Positions 34,023 through 48,001 of a DNA stretch of 64,000 bases are shown here, piece after piece. The number at the start of each line of letters is the position of its first letter. The first letter of the stretch is position 1. The stretch lies in NCBI RefSeq assembly GCF_000725485.1, contig NZ_KL647031.1, forward strand, positions 310,001 to 374,000. The letters run 5' to 3'. The notes below the pieces were generated by a model. That model was given only the letters and a program-made list of their open reading frames with translations. It was not told the origin of the DNA and did not search any database. A program made the translations under genes and the position numbers. Origin of the DNA: Nonomuraea candida (GTDB taxonomy: Bacteria > Actinomycetota > Actinomycetes > Streptosporangiales > Streptosporangiaceae).

Positions 34023-36955
34023 TGGCCCGGAGAAGAGGCCCGTCCGGTTCCGGCGGGCGATCGAACGACGACCGCACCGGCCGCGGCCGCACCAGCCGCC
34101 ACCTGCCCGGTTCTGACGACCCCGGCCTCCAGGACCACGGCCCCGCCGGCGGCGCGCGGCACGGCCACGGCTCCGGCAGCACCTGGCCAATCCAGGGCGC
34201 CGACCTGGGCGGCTGGGACGGTCAGGGTGCTGACACGGGCGGCTGGGGCGGTCAAGGGGCCGACCCCGGCGGCTGGAGGGGCCAGGCTCAGGGCAGCGAC
34301 TCCAGCAACTGGGGAGGCCAGGGTCAGGGCACCCACCCCGGCGGCTGGGGCGACCAGGGCCGGGGCGCCGACGCAGGCGGCTGGGGGGACCAGGGCCGGG
34401 GCGCCGACACGGGCGGCTGGGGCGGCCAGCCCGCTGACCCCCGTGGCTGGGGCGCTTCGCAAGGTGCCGACCTCGGTGGCTGGGGCACCTCACGGAGTGC
34501 CGACCCCGATGGAGGCAGCCGAGCAACGGCAGGCATGGACACACCGGCGGCAGGCACCGACGCCAACCGCCGAGGCATGGATGGCAACCGCCATGGCATG
34601 GACGGTAACCGCCGTGGCATCGACGGCGACCGCCGATCGGCCGCGGGCACGGACATCACCGGCTGGCAGGCCGCAGGCACGGGCCCCGGCCAGCGTTCTG
34701 CCGCACGCACCGACAGCACCGGCTGGCCCGCCACCGGCAGCAACCCTGGCGCCTGGCCCACCACGAGCACCGACGGCGCCGGTCGGCCGGCGACGGACCC
34801 CGATCCTGGCCGTCGCTCGGCTGCCGGTACGGACAGCAGTGATTGGTCCGCTGCGGGCGCCGATGGTAGTGGTCGGCCGGCTGCCGGCGGGGACGGCAGC
34901 GTGTGGCCGGGCACTGGCACTGATGGCGGCGGTTGGCCTGGGGCGGGCGCGGACGCCGGTCGTCGGCCGGCGAGCGGTACGGACAGCAGTGGTTGGTTCG
35001 CCGCGGCCACGGACAACAGCGGTTGGCCGGCGGCCCGTGCCCAGGGTGGTGCCCCGTCGCCGGGCGGCACCGATGGGGGCGGCCGGCAGGCCGTCAGCGG
35101 CGAGCAGGCGGGGACAGGCGCGGAGGCGGTCAGGCGCTCGACGGGCAGCCGCAGCCGCCGGAGAGCCGCCCGTTCACGCGACGCCGGCCGCTCTCCCGAA
35201 CCCGCAGGCGGCGAATGGCCGGCCGCGACGACCGATGGCGGAGGCCGGCCCTCGTCCGATGCCGTGACGGATGGCGGCGGTCGTCCGTCGCGGGCCACGT
35301 CGACCGATGGCGGAGGCTGGCCCTCGTCCGGTGCTGCGACGGATGGCGGCGGTTGGCCTTTGGCGGGTGCGGGCGCTGATGGCGGTGGGCGGTTCCCATC
35401 CGGCACCGCAGAGGATGGCGAAGGCCGGTCCTCCTCGGGAACGGCCGACGCCGTTGGACGACGGTCCTCTTCGGGGACGGCGGCTGAAGATGGTGGACGA
35501 CGGGCCGCTTCGGGGGCGGCCGATGGCGGTGGTCGGCGGGCCGCTTCGGGGGCCGACGGCGATCAGCGGAAGAGGCGTGGTGGCCGGGGGCGTGGTTCCC
35601 GGTCGGACGATGAAGGCTGGTCGGCGGCGGCCGACGTCGAGGGCACGTGGCCGCCGAGGGACCTGCAGAACGTGCGCTCCGTGAGCAGACTCGGCCGTGG
35701 CCGGCCGGCGGGCGGCGGCCAGGTCGGCGGCAAGGACACGGACACGGCCGCGGGCTGGGAGACGGACGCCGGAGGCGGCAGGGGCGGCGTGGACGCCGGC
35801 CGGGGATCCGGCGACGACAGAGGTGCCGGGCAAGGGGACCAGGGGCCCGGTGACAGAGGTGCTGCGCAAAGTGGCCGGGGGTCCCGTGGTGACGAGGGCG
35901 CCGGCCAAGGTGGCCGGGGATTCTTTGGTGACGAGGGCGCTGGGCAGGGTGGCCGGGGATTCTTTGGTGACGAGGGTGCCGGGCAGGGTGGCCGGGGGTC
36001 CCGTGGTGACGAGGATGCTGGGCAAGGCGTCCGTGGGGCCCGTGGTGACAGGGGTGCCGCCAAGGGCGGCAGGGGGGTCGGCGGCCTGCGTGGTGCTGCG
36101 AAGGGCGGCAGGGGATCAGATGGCGAGCGAGGTGTTGCGGAGGGTGGCCGGGGGGCCGGGGAGAAGCGGCGGCGTACCCCTCGGTCCGACTGGCAGTTCC
36201 CGCTGCTCACCGACTGGGGTCTGCGCCCGGAGCAGCAGCGGCTCATCGTGATCATCGCCACGGTCGTCGGCGTGCTGGCGGGCGGTGCGGGGCTGGTGAC
36301 GGTCGTGACGTCGCTGGGCACGTACACGCCGGAGCGGCAGGCCAGTGCGGCGGTGCTGGGGCCGGACACGGTCGTGCCGGAGGTGTTCCACGGCTGGAAC
36401 TCGCCCAAGCTGTTCGACCCCCTGGCGGAGCGGACCAAGGACGCCAAGGCGCTGACCCAGAAGGAGGTGTTCGACCAGAACGAGCTGGCCGTCTCCAAGA
36501 AGCTCAAGCTCAAGCTCGTCGCCAAGAAGCTCGACAGCGACTGCTCGGCGGCGCTGTGGGGTGCGAACCTCCTCGAACGGGTGACGGAAGCCGGATGCAC
36601 CCAGGCCGCCCGCGGGCTCTACACCAGCTCCGACGGCCGCTACATCGGCCAGTACACGTTACTCAACCTCAAAGACGGCAAGTCGGCCGGCGAGCTGGTC
36701 GAGACCTTGAAGACTCTTTACCGTGGCGGTTGGGTGCGGCCCCTCACCTCGTCCAGGGCCGCCTTCCCCCCGGGCGGCTACTCCGAGGCGGGCGGTTACG
36801 CGCTCGGGCACTACGTCGGGCTGGTGTGGGTCGGCCGGCTGGACGGCGCCGAACCCACGGCCAAGGACGACTTCGTCTCCCTCACGATGGCACTGCGGGC
36901 GGCGGAGCGGGCCGTCTACCGCCGCGTCGTCTCGATCACGGGACCGGCCTCCTGA
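34022..36955 (+). CDS. 977-aa repeat-rich single-pass membrane protein with exported two-Cys domain
   Basis: Residues 1-about 735 are low complexity in blocks: GQGADxGGWGG words (55-160), MDGNR words (180-205), TDxxGWPA/GGGWPSSG words (220-510), and 13-residue GDEGAGQGGRGFF repeats (620-670). One TM helix follows (about 740-762, LIVIIATVVGVLAGGAG), then a 215-residue domain with KALTQKEVFDQNEL and conserved Cys841 and Cys859 (DSDCSAALWG, GCTQAARGLY). Without a signal peptide the long N-terminal part should be cytoplasmic and the Cys domain outside. I recognise no family. The next gene is a paralogue of the C-terminal domain. Confidence 0.75.
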   Translation: MARRRGPSGSGGRSNDDRTGRGRTSRHLPGSDDPGLQDHGPAGGARHGHGSGSTWPIQGADLGGWDGQGADTGGWGGQGADPGGWRGQAQGSDSSNWGGQGQGTHPGGWGDQGRGADAGGWGDQGRGADTGGWGGQPADPRGWGASQGADLGGWGTSRSADPDGGSRATAGMDTPAAGTDANRRGMDGNRHGMDGNRRGIDGDRRSAAGTDITGWQAAGTGPGQRSAARTDSTGWPATGSNPGAWPTTSTDGAGRPATDPDPGRRSAAGTDSSDWSAAGADGSGRPAAGGDGSVWPGTGTDGGGWPGAGADAGRRPASGTDSSGWFAAATDNSGWPAARAQGGAPSPGGTDGGGRQAVSGEQAGTGAEAVRRSTGSRSRRRAARSRDAGRSPEPAGGEWPAATTDGGGRPSSDAVTDGGGRPSRATSTDGGGWPSSGAATDGGGWPLAGAGADGGGRFPSGTAEDGEGRSSSGTADAVGRRSSSGTAAEDGGRRAASGAADGGGRRAASGADGDQRKRRGGRGRGSRSDDEGWSAAADVEGTWPPRDLQNVRSVSRLGRGRPAGGGQVGGKDTDTAAGWETDAGGGRGGVDAGRGSGDDRGAGQGDQGPGDRGAAQSGRGSRGDEGAGQGGRGFFGDEGAGQGGRGFFGDEGAGQGGRGSRGDEDAGQGVRGARGDRGAAKGGRGVGGLRGAAKGGRGSDGERGVAEGGRGAGEKRRRTPRSDWQFPLLTDWGLRPEQQRLIVIIATVVGVLAGGAGLVTVVTSLGTYTPERQASAAVLGPDTVVPEVFHGWNSPKLFDPLAERTKDAKALTQKEVFDQNELAVSKKLKLKLVAKKLDSDCSAALWGANLLERVTEAGCTQAARGLYTSSDGRYIGQYTLLNLKDGKSAGELVETLKTLYRGGWVRPLTSSRAAFPPGGYSEAGGYALGHYVGLVWVGRLDGAEPTAKDDFVSLTMALRAAERAVYRRVVSITGPAS
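34190..34500. repeat. Gly-Trp coding repeats
   Basis: About nine imperfect units of 30-45 bp encode GQGADxGGWGGQ-like words near the start of the 977-aa protein. Trp recurs at every unit, which is unusual in low-complexity sequence. Confidence 0.85.
35891..36046. repeat. 39-bp coding repeats (GDEGAGQGGRGFF)
   Basis: Units start at 35891, 35930, 35969 and 36008, exactly 39 bp apart, in the region just before the TM helix. Less regular Gly-rich units continue to about 36150. Confidence 0.9.
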
Positions 36956-37551
36956 TGGCGCGTGGTCTCGTCATCTCCGCGGCGCTCGTCGTGGCGGCGG
37001 CCGTCGCCGTGGGCGGGTGGTGGTGGCTGGGGCGGGAGGAGCCTCGCCCGGCCACGTTCCACGCCGAGCCCACCTCGGCCTTCTACGCCGCCATCGACGA
37101 CCGCCGGAACGACGCCGCCCCGCTGACCGCCGAGGAGGTCTTCACCTCCGAAGCCCGGACCCTGGGCAACCTGCGCCTGGTCGAGACGCATGAGTTCACC
37201 GACTGTGACGAGGTGCTCTGGGGCGCCGCGGCCGCCGGCTGCACGCAGGCGCTGCGGGCGACGTACGAAGGCGGGTCCCTGGCGGGGCAGTTCGTCATCT
37301 TCAACCTGAGCGACGGGCGCGCGGCCGACGCGCTGGTGGCGGCGCTGCGCAAGGACGGGTTCGTCCGGCAGGGCATCGCCTTCGAGCCCGCCGGCAGCCG
37401 GGCGCAGGCGCGCGCCATGGGGCATTTCGTGACGGTGAGCTGGGCCGGCGGCTCCACGGCGGCGGCGCGCGGCCAGGACCTGGTGAGGGCCCTCATCGCG
37501 CTGGACGGCCTCGGCCGCGTGGTCCAGGGCCGCATCGTCGCCGCCACCTGA
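36955..37551 (+). CDS. Exported/anchored paralogue of the 977-aa protein's C-terminal domain
   Basis: A 198-residue protein with an N-terminal TM/signal-anchor (LVISAALVVAAAVAVGGWWWLG) and an exported domain. PLTAEEVFTSEARTLGNLRLV, DCDEVLWG (Cys84) and GCTQALRATY (Cys96) align with the C-terminal domain of the preceding protein, as does the end RGxDLVRALIALDG. The start overlaps the upstream stop (TGATG), so the two are made together and may pair. Function unknown. Confidence 0.8.
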   Translation: MARGLVISAALVVAAAVAVGGWWWLGREEPRPATFHAEPTSAFYAAIDDRRNDAAPLTAEEVFTSEARTLGNLRLVETHEFTDCDEVLWGAAAAGCTQALRATYEGGSLAGQFVIFNLSDGRAADALVAALRKDGFVRQGIAFEPAGSRAQARAMGHFVTVSWAGGSTAAARGQDLVRALIALDGLGRVVQGRIVAAT

Positions 37552-37670
37552 CCCGCCGGCCCCCGCCCGGCTCTGCTCTCCCGGAGCGGATTCCGCCTGC
37601 CCCGTTCCGGCGTGACCGGCAAGGGCTTGTGGAGGCGGCGGTGCGGTCAGTGTCGTGACCGGACGGGGGC

Positions 37671-39251
37671 TCAGGTGGGGGCCGTGGTGCCCGTCAGCGC
37701 CGTGACCGTTGCGGCGACGGCGGTGCGGAGGGTGGACAGGCGGTGGAGCGGGGCCTCCAACGGGGTCAGGGCGTCCGACCAGTCCGCCGCCTCCCGGATC
37801 AGGGTGCGGGCCTCGTTCTTGGTGAGCGCCGAGCCCTGGGCGCGGGCCACCGCGATGAGCGCCTCGCGCCACGTGTTGGCCAGCTTGGCGTGCCCGTTGT
37901 CCAGGATCCTGCGCAGCACCACGTCCGTCTCGCCGGACGGCTGCGGCAGGCGTACGGCGTCGAGGACGCCCGCGCCGGCCGGGGTGAGTGAGTAGACCGC
38001 CGACAGGACCTCGGCCGACGGCAGGGCGGGCGGCAGGCCGTCGGGGGCGACGACGCGGACGTGGCCGGCGCGGGTGGCCAGGAGCAGGCGGGGGAGCGCG
38101 GCCTCCAGGCCGGGCGGCAGGGCCACGGCCACGCGGCCGGGCGCGGCGGCGTACGGCTTGGCGAGCCAGGTCGCGAGCTTGACCCGGGGCTGGGCGAGCT
38201 CCTTGGGCCACTCGCCCACCAGCAGCTCGGCGTCGAACCCGGCCAGCGCCTCGGCCAGGCCCGTCACGGGCTCCGGGCGCGGGCCGGCGGCGCTCTCGAC
38301 CGCCTGCGGGCCCTGGGTGTAGATGGCGGTGGCCTGGCGGCTCAGCCGGGACTGCACGGCGGGGCGGGTCTTGGTGGTGGGGCGCAGGATGTACAGGTCG
38401 GCGGCGGAGCCGATCGCCTCGGCGCCGAAGTAGCGGTTGAAATCCGGGTAGATGGCCTCGTAGGCGAGGTTGAGCTCGGTCAGCTCCTGCTGCACCTTCA
38501 GGGCCAGCATCGGCGTGCGCTCGCTCGCCCCGTACGCCAGCAGCACCCGCCCCTCGTCGCGCAGCCCCTCCACGGCCCGCGCCACGAACAGGCCGATGCC
38601 CTCCGGAGTGTACGGCGGGTCGGTCAGCGCCAGGTCGTGCTCCCTGACCGAGGCCGGCAGCCCGAGGCGCAGGTCGGCCCAGCGGGTGCGCACCCCGAGC
38701 CGCTGGTCGTCGATGTAGGCCAGGATGCGCTCGTCCACGTCGACCACGGTGACGTCGGTCTCGGGGTGGACGAGCTTGACGGCCAGCGAGGTCAGGTCGT
38801 GGTCGCCCACGCACAGCAGGCGCGCGCCGGGCAGCCAGAAGCGGGCCCCGAGCAGCAGCGCCCGCCGCAGCACGGTCTCGGGCGTGGCCGAGACGTGGTC
38901 GAGCACGTGGCGGGCGCGCGGGGCCTTGGCGACGAGGGCGGTCAGGCGCTCCAGCGCGGGCCCGTAGTGGGCCAGCAGGTGGGCCACCGGATCTTCGGGG
39001 GGCGGGGCCACGGCGATGAGGTCCTGGTAGCCGGAGGTGCCGGCGGGCGGGACGCGGAAGCGGTCGCCGTCGCGCTCCAGGACGAGCTCGCGCAGCAGCG
39101 CCTCGATCGTGCGCCGGCTCGTGGCCGTCTGCCTGACCAGGCCGGGCAGGGTCTGCCACTGGCCGTGGCACAGCAGGGCCAGGGCGTGCCTGAGCCGCCT
39201 GCTGTCGGCCCCCGCCTCGCTGAGCAGCCGCTCGACACCGTCACGTTCCAT
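37671..39251 (-). CDS. BpsA-like branched-chain polyamine synthase family protein
   Basis: A 526-residue protein. An N-terminal winged-helix-like part (about 1-90) precedes a Rossmann aminopropyltransferase domain. [36 protein letters not shown] and [20 protein letters not shown] match the DUF43/BpsA family, whose archaeal and thermophile members make N4-bis(aminopropyl)spermidine. The C-terminal 200 residues are an extension with unclear fold. The reaction in a mesophilic actinomycete is not established. ATG 39251 has no Shine-Dalgarno but TAGGGT lies 7 nt upstream. Confidence 0.75.
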   Translation of the reverse strand: MERDGVERLLSEAGADSRRLRHALALLCHGQWQTLPGLVRQTATSRRTIEALLRELVLERDGDRFRVPPAGTSGYQDLIAVAPPPEDPVAHLLAHYGPALERLTALVAKAPRARHVLDHVSATPETVLRRALLLGARFWLPGARLLCVGDHDLTSLAVKLVHPETDVTVVDVDERILAYIDDQRLGVRTRWADLRLGLPASVREHDLALTDPPYTPEGIGLFVARAVEGLRDEGRVLLAYGASERTPMLALKVQQELTELNLAYEAIYPDFNRYFGAEAIGSAADLYILRPTTKTRPAVQSRLSRQATAIYTQGPQAVESAAGPRPEPVTGLAEALAGFDAELLVGEWPKELAQPRVKLATWLAKPYAAAPGRVAVALPPGLEAALPRLLLATRAGHVRVVAPDGLPPALPSAEVLSAVYSLTPAGAGVLDAVRLPQPSGETDVVLRRILDNGHAKLANTWREALIAVARAQGSALTKNEARTLIREAADWSDALTPLEAPLHRLSTLRTAVAATVTALTGTTAPT

Positions 39252-39509
39252 GAGCTGAACCCTATCGGCTCGGAGTACTCGCTCCCGGTGACGCGTTTTC
39301 GTGACCTGGACCGGGAATGCCGTTGCCAATGCCCAGGTTTTGGGATAGAGAGTTCGGATGTCGAGATGCCGCCAATGTTCGCAATACGGACTCGGCGGGC
39401 ACCATTCCGGCAGGGTGAGGTAACCTCTACCCACGATACGCAGCAGGGCCAACGTCGTCCCTCGCCTGACAAGCAGTTCCAGACAGACGAAGACGACGGG
39501 AGGGATTCA
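39252..39509. promoter_or_regulatory. Divergent promoter region, bpsA-like gene and gltB
   Basis: TAGGGT (minus strand, 39264-39259) is a probable -10 box 7 nt before the bpsA-like ATG. Toward gltB, the small inverted repeat GAGGTAACCTC (39417-39427) and TACCCACGATACG lie about 80 bp before the start. I could not confirm a GlnR-type site. Confidence 0.45.
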
Positions 39510-44015
<4,506 letters not shown>

Positions 44016-44029
44016 GGGAGGCGTACCGA

Positions 44030-45508
44030 ATGGCTGACCCGAAGGGTTTTCTCACGCACGACCGGGAGCTGCCGGCGCGCCGCCCCGTGGACGTCCGCAT
44101 CAGCGACTGGCGCGAGGTCTACCAGGACTTCTCGCAGGAGAAGCTGACCAAGCAGGCGGCCCGCTGCATGGACTGCGGCATCCCGTTCTGCCACAACGGC
44201 TGCCCGCTGGGCAACCTCATCCCCGAGTGGAACGACCTCGTCTACCGCACCGACTGGCGCGAGGCGATCGAGCGCCTGCACGCCACCAACAACTTCCCGG
44301 AGTTCACCGGCAGGCTCTGCCCGGCTCCGTGTGAGGCGGCGTGCGTGCTCGGCATCAACTCCGACCCGGTGGCGATCAAGCGGGTCGAGGTCGAGATCAT
44401 CGACCGCGCCTTCGCCGAGGGGTGGGTCACCCCGCAGCCGCCGGCCGTCAAGACCGGCAAGAAGGTCGCGGTCGTCGGCTCCGGGCCCGCGGGCCTGGCC
44501 GCCGCCCAGCAGCTCACCCGGGCCGGGCACGACGTGGTCGTGTTCGAGCGGGCCGACCGCGTCGGCGGGCTGCTGCGCTACGGCATCCCCGAGTTCAAGA
44601 TGGAGAAGCGCCACATCGAGCGCCGTCTCGAGCAGATGCGGGCCGAGGGCACCGAGTTCCGCACCGGCGTCGACGTCGGCGTCGACATCACCGCCGCCGA
44701 GCTGCGCGAGCAGTTCGACGCCGTGGTGCTGTCCGGCGGCGCCACCCAGTGGCGCGACCTGCCGGTCGCCGGGCGCGAGCTCAAGGGCATCTACCAGGCG
44801 ATGGAATACCTGCCGCTGTCCAACAAGGTCCAGGAGGGCGACTTCGAGACCTCGCCCATCTCGGCCGAGGGCAAGCACGTCGTCGTCATCGGCGGCGGCG
44901 ACACCGGCGCCGACTGCATCGGCACCGCGATCAGGCAGGGCGCCAAGTCCGTCACCCAGCTCGAGATCATGCCGCAGCCGCCGAAGAGCCGCCCCGGCAA
45001 CCAGCCGTGGCCGACCTTCCCGATCCTGTTCAAGATGGAGAGCGCCCACGAGGAGCTCGAGGACGGCGGCGGGCAGCGCGTCTACGCCGTCTCCACGACC
45101 GAGTTCGTCGGCGACGCGGACGGCAACGTGCGCGCGCTGCGGCTGGTCGAGGTCGAGGGGCCGCAGAGCGGCTTCAAGCCGATCCCGGGCACCGAGCGGG
45201 AGATCCCGGCCGAGCTGGTCACGCTGTCCATGGGCTTCGTCGGGCCGGAGAAGGGCGCGCTGCTGCAGGACCTGTCCGAGGTGGCGGGCGACGGCTTCTA
45301 CGACGCCAGGGGCAACGTGGCGCGCGACAAGACGTACATGTCCAAGGTGGACGGCGTCTTCGTGGCGGGCGACATGGGGCGCGGGCAGTCGCTCATCGTG
45401 TGGGCCATCGCCGAGGGGCGCGCCGCCGCCTCGGGCGTGGACCGCTTCCTGACCGGCGACACGGCGCTCCCGTACCCGATCCTGCCGACCGCCCGTCCGC
45501 TCGTCTGA
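44030..45508 (+). CDS. gltD: Glutamate synthase, small subunit
   Basis: A 492-residue FAD/NADPH subunit that passes electrons to GltB. N-terminal iron-sulfur Cys residues are in ARCMDCGIPFCHNGCPLGN and RLCPAPCEAACV. FAD site VAVVGSGPAGLAAAQQL and NADPH site VVVIGGGDTGADC are clear, and FVAGDMGRGQSLIVWAI ends the FAD domain. ATG 44030 follows GGGAGGCG. A strong hairpin follows the gene. Confidence 0.97.
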   Translation: MADPKGFLTHDRELPARRPVDVRISDWREVYQDFSQEKLTKQAARCMDCGIPFCHNGCPLGNLIPEWNDLVYRTDWREAIERLHATNNFPEFTGRLCPAPCEAACVLGINSDPVAIKRVEVEIIDRAFAEGWVTPQPPAVKTGKKVAVVGSGPAGLAAAQQLTRAGHDVVVFERADRVGGLLRYGIPEFKMEKRHIERRLEQMRAEGTEFRTGVDVGVDITAAELREQFDAVVLSGGATQWRDLPVAGRELKGIYQAMEYLPLSNKVQEGDFETSPISAEGKHVVVIGGGDTGADCIGTAIRQGAKSVTQLEIMPQPPKSRPGNQPWPTFPILFKMESAHEELEDGGGQRVYAVSTTEFVGDADGNVRALRLVEVEGPQSGFKPIPGTEREIPAELVTLSMGFVGPEKGALLQDLSEVAGDGFYDARGNVARDKTYMSKVDGVFVAGDMGRGQSLIVWAIAEGRAAASGVDRFLTGDTALPYPILPTARPLV

Positions 45509-45554
45509 GGGCTTCTCGGCTCGTCTGACGAGCCTTCTCCGCTCGTCCTACGGC

Positions 45555-45581
45555 ACGGCCCGGCTCTCACAGCCGGGCCGT
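45555..45581 (+). terminator. Hairpin terminator after gltD
   Basis: Perfect 11-bp arms ACGGCCCGGCT and AGCCGGGCCGT with loop CTCAC, 46 nt after the gltD stop. Confidence 0.85.
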
Positions 45582-45847
45582 CGCCGTTGTCAAGATCACC
45601 TTTCGTTACGGCAGGCCGGCGTCCCCCCACCCGCCGCACGTGGCCGGGGGCCTCCAGGGAAACGCCCGCTGAACCCGCACGGGGCCGGCCGCCGCTACGT
45701 GCGCGCCCTTGGTCGTCCGCGTGGTCACAGGCCGGCCGGAGGGGTCCGCTTCGTCGCGTATAGACCGAAATTTCACCACTAAGTTGCATCACCGGATTAC
45801 TGTCGGGAAGATTCAGATTCTGCGGCAAGTCGGTGGATGGGGGAAGA
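45582..45847. other. Intergenic region before the subtilase gene
   Basis: About 265 bp with no convincing gene. The last 80 bp are AT-richer (AAGTTGCATCACCGG onwards) and probably hold the promoter. I see no tRNA or other RNA gene. Confidence 0.5.
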
Positions 45848-47632
45848 ATGCGGCGGGTCGCCTCTGGCATGACGGTGCTGGCCGCCGTGGTCGCGCTCGG
45901 CGCCTGCACGCCCGGCGCGTCCCGTGAGAGCGCCGCCCCGCAGGCCGAGTTCCTCGTCTTCTACGACCACGGCAAGCAGGCCGAGGCGCTGGCCGCCGTC
46001 GAGCGGGCCGGCGGCACCACCGTCTCCACTGACACCAAGCTCGGCTACCTCATGGCGGCCGGGCCCGGCGACGGGTTCGAGGAGGCCGTGGGCGCGGACC
46101 GGTCCGTGGTCGGCGTCTCGCCGGACCGCCGCATCGGCTTCGCCACCGCCCGCCCCGCCACCGCCTCAGCCACCGCCTCGGGCACCGCTCAGAGCCCCGC
46201 CACCGCCTCAGCCTCCGCTGAGAGCCCCGCCACCGCCGAAAGCCGCACCACCACCGCGGAGGGCCGCGCCGGCACCCGGACTCGCGCCACCGCGGGAACC
46301 CGGGGCGGCGGTGACGCCGGGCGGGCCGGCACGTTCCCCGACGAGCAGGCGTTCACCAGGAGCCACGGCGACCCGCTCGCCGGCCGCCAGTGGGACATGC
46401 GCATGATCGGCGCCGACCGCGCCCACGCCAAGGCACCCGGCACCAAGCAGGTCCTCGTCGGCGTCATCGACACCGGCGTGGACGGCCGGCACCCCGACAT
46501 CGCCCCCAACTTCAACCGCGAGCTCAGCCGCAACTTCGTCACCGACAAACCCGAGGACGAGTACGGCGAGACGCTCGACGGCCCCTGCGAGGCGGCCGGC
46601 TGCAAGGACCCCGTGGACGCGGACGACGACGGCCACGGCACCCACGTCGCCAGCACCATCGCCTCCCCGGTGAACGGCATCGGCATCGCCGGCGTCGCGC
46701 CCGGCGTGCAGATCGTCAACCTCAGGGCGGGCCAGGACTCCGGCTTCTTCTTCCTCAAGCCCAGCCTCGACGCCCTCACCTACGCCGGCGACATCGGCGT
46801 GGACGTCGTGAACATGAGCTACTTCGTCGACCCGTGGCTGTTCAACTGCCGGAACAACGCCTCCGACACCAAGAAGCAGCAGCTCGAACAGCAGGCCATC
46901 ATCACCGGCATGCAGCGCGCCCTCGACTACGCCCGCCGGCGGGGCGTCACGCTCGTCTCCGCCCTCGGCAACGGCTCCACCGACCTCGGCCGCCCCACGG
47001 TCGACAAGCAGAGCCCCGGCTACCCCAAGGGCGACGAGAAGGAGCGCAAGGTCGACAACTCCTGCCTCAACGTGCCCGCCGAGTCGAACGGCGTCCTCTC
47101 CATCGCCGCCCTCGGCCCCTCCGGCCGCAAGGCGCTCTACAGCGACTACGGCACCGAGCAGGCCGACCTCTCGGCCCCCGGCGGCGACGTGCTGGACGGC
47201 GAGGGCACCAAGGCCACCCGGTCGATCCTGGCCGCCGCCCCCGAGCGCGTGCTGCGCGCCGCCGGCCGCATCGACGCCAAGGGCGAGCCCAAGGGCGCCG
47301 ACGTCGTCAAGGACTGCACCGGCGGCGCCTGCTCCTACTACCAGTATCTCGAAGGCACCTCCATGGCCGCGCCGCACGCCACCGGCGTCGCCGCCATCCT
47401 CGTCAGCCGCTTCGGCAAGCCCGGGAAGGGCGGCGTGGAGCTCGCGCCCGCCACCGTCGAGGAGCTGCTCTACAAGACCGCCACCCAGAAGGCGTGCCCC
47501 ACCCCCCGCCAGTACGTCTACAAGGTGTTCGGCCAGACAGAGACGCACGAGTGTGAGGGAGACAAGTCGGACAACGGATTCTACGGTCACGGCGTCGTGG
47601 ACGCCTACCGGGCGGCTACCGTCGAACCATGA
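45848..47632 (+). CDS. Lipoprotein subtilisin-like (S8) serine protease
   Basis: A 594-residue protease. Signal peptide with lipobox LGAC and Cys20, so it should be lipid-anchored outside the membrane. Residues 35-90 resemble an inhibitor-type prodomain; 95-165 is an Ala/Thr/Ser-rich linker. The catalytic triad is Asp208 (VGVIDTGVDG), His263 (DGHGTHVAS) and Ser505 (GTSMAAPHATG). An unusual insertion with paired Cys (DGPCEAAGCKDP) follows the Asp region. ATG 45848 has GGGGAAG before it. The DUF2784 gene overlaps its stop. Confidence 0.92.
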   Translation: MRRVASGMTVLAAVVALGACTPGASRESAAPQAEFLVFYDHGKQAEALAAVERAGGTTVSTDTKLGYLMAAGPGDGFEEAVGADRSVVGVSPDRRIGFATARPATASATASGTAQSPATASASAESPATAESRTTTAEGRAGTRTRATAGTRGGGDAGRAGTFPDEQAFTRSHGDPLAGRQWDMRMIGADRAHAKAPGTKQVLVGVIDTGVDGRHPDIAPNFNRELSRNFVTDKPEDEYGETLDGPCEAAGCKDPVDADDDGHGTHVASTIASPVNGIGIAGVAPGVQIVNLRAGQDSGFFFLKPSLDALTYAGDIGVDVVNMSYFVDPWLFNCRNNASDTKKQQLEQQAIITGMQRALDYARRRGVTLVSALGNGSTDLGRPTVDKQSPGYPKGDEKERKVDNSCLNVPAESNGVLSIAALGPSGRKALYSDYGTEQADLSAPGGDVLDGEGTKATRSILAAAPERVLRAAGRIDAKGEPKGADVVKDCTGGACSYYQYLEGTSMAAPHATGVAAILVSRFGKPGKGGVELAPATVEELLYKTATQKACPTPRQYVYKVFGQTETHECEGDKSDNGFYGHGVVDAYRAATVEP

Positions 47633-47979
47633 TGTATCGCCTCCTCGCCGACGCAGCGATGGTGGTGCACTTCGCCTTTCTCGTCTACATGGCGGTGGGC
47701 GGGTTCCTGACGTGGCGCTGGAGGCGTACTATCTGGGCGCACCTCGCGGTCGCCGCCTGGGGCGTGCTCTCGGTCGTGACCGGCATGGAATGCCCGCTCA
47801 CCCTCGTGGAGGACTGGGGGCGCCGCAACGCCGGACTGGAGGGACTGCCCGCCAGCGGCTTCATCGACCACTACATCGAAGGCGTGATCTACCCGGAGGA
47901 GTACACGAACTTGGCGCGACTGGGAGTCGCCGTTCTCGTTCTGTTCTCCTACGTCGGGTACGTTCTCCGTCGTCAGTGA
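47629..47979 (+). CDS. DUF2784 membrane protein
   Basis: A 116-residue protein with three TM helices. LLADAAMVVHFAFLVYMAVGG and the conserved MECPLTLVEDWGRRNAG are DUF2784 marks, and the C-terminal half has YIEGVIYPEEY. Function unknown. ATGATG at 47629 overlaps the stop of the subtilase, so the two are translationally coupled. Confidence 0.88.
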   Translation: MMYRLLADAAMVVHFAFLVYMAVGGFLTWRWRRTIWAHLAVAAWGVLSVVTGMECPLTLVEDWGRRNAGLEGLPASGFIDHYIEGVIYPEEYTNLARLGVAVLVLFSYVGYVLRRQ

Positions 47980-48001
47980 CTGCCAAGTGGTCTGTACCAA
48001 T

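Noticed and set aside
34324..35406. 360-aa minus-strand frame in the repeat region of the 977-aa gene
   Set aside because: Pro-rich shadow of Gly-rich codons. The plus frame is longer, has high third-position GC, and joins a believable TM helix and exported domain.
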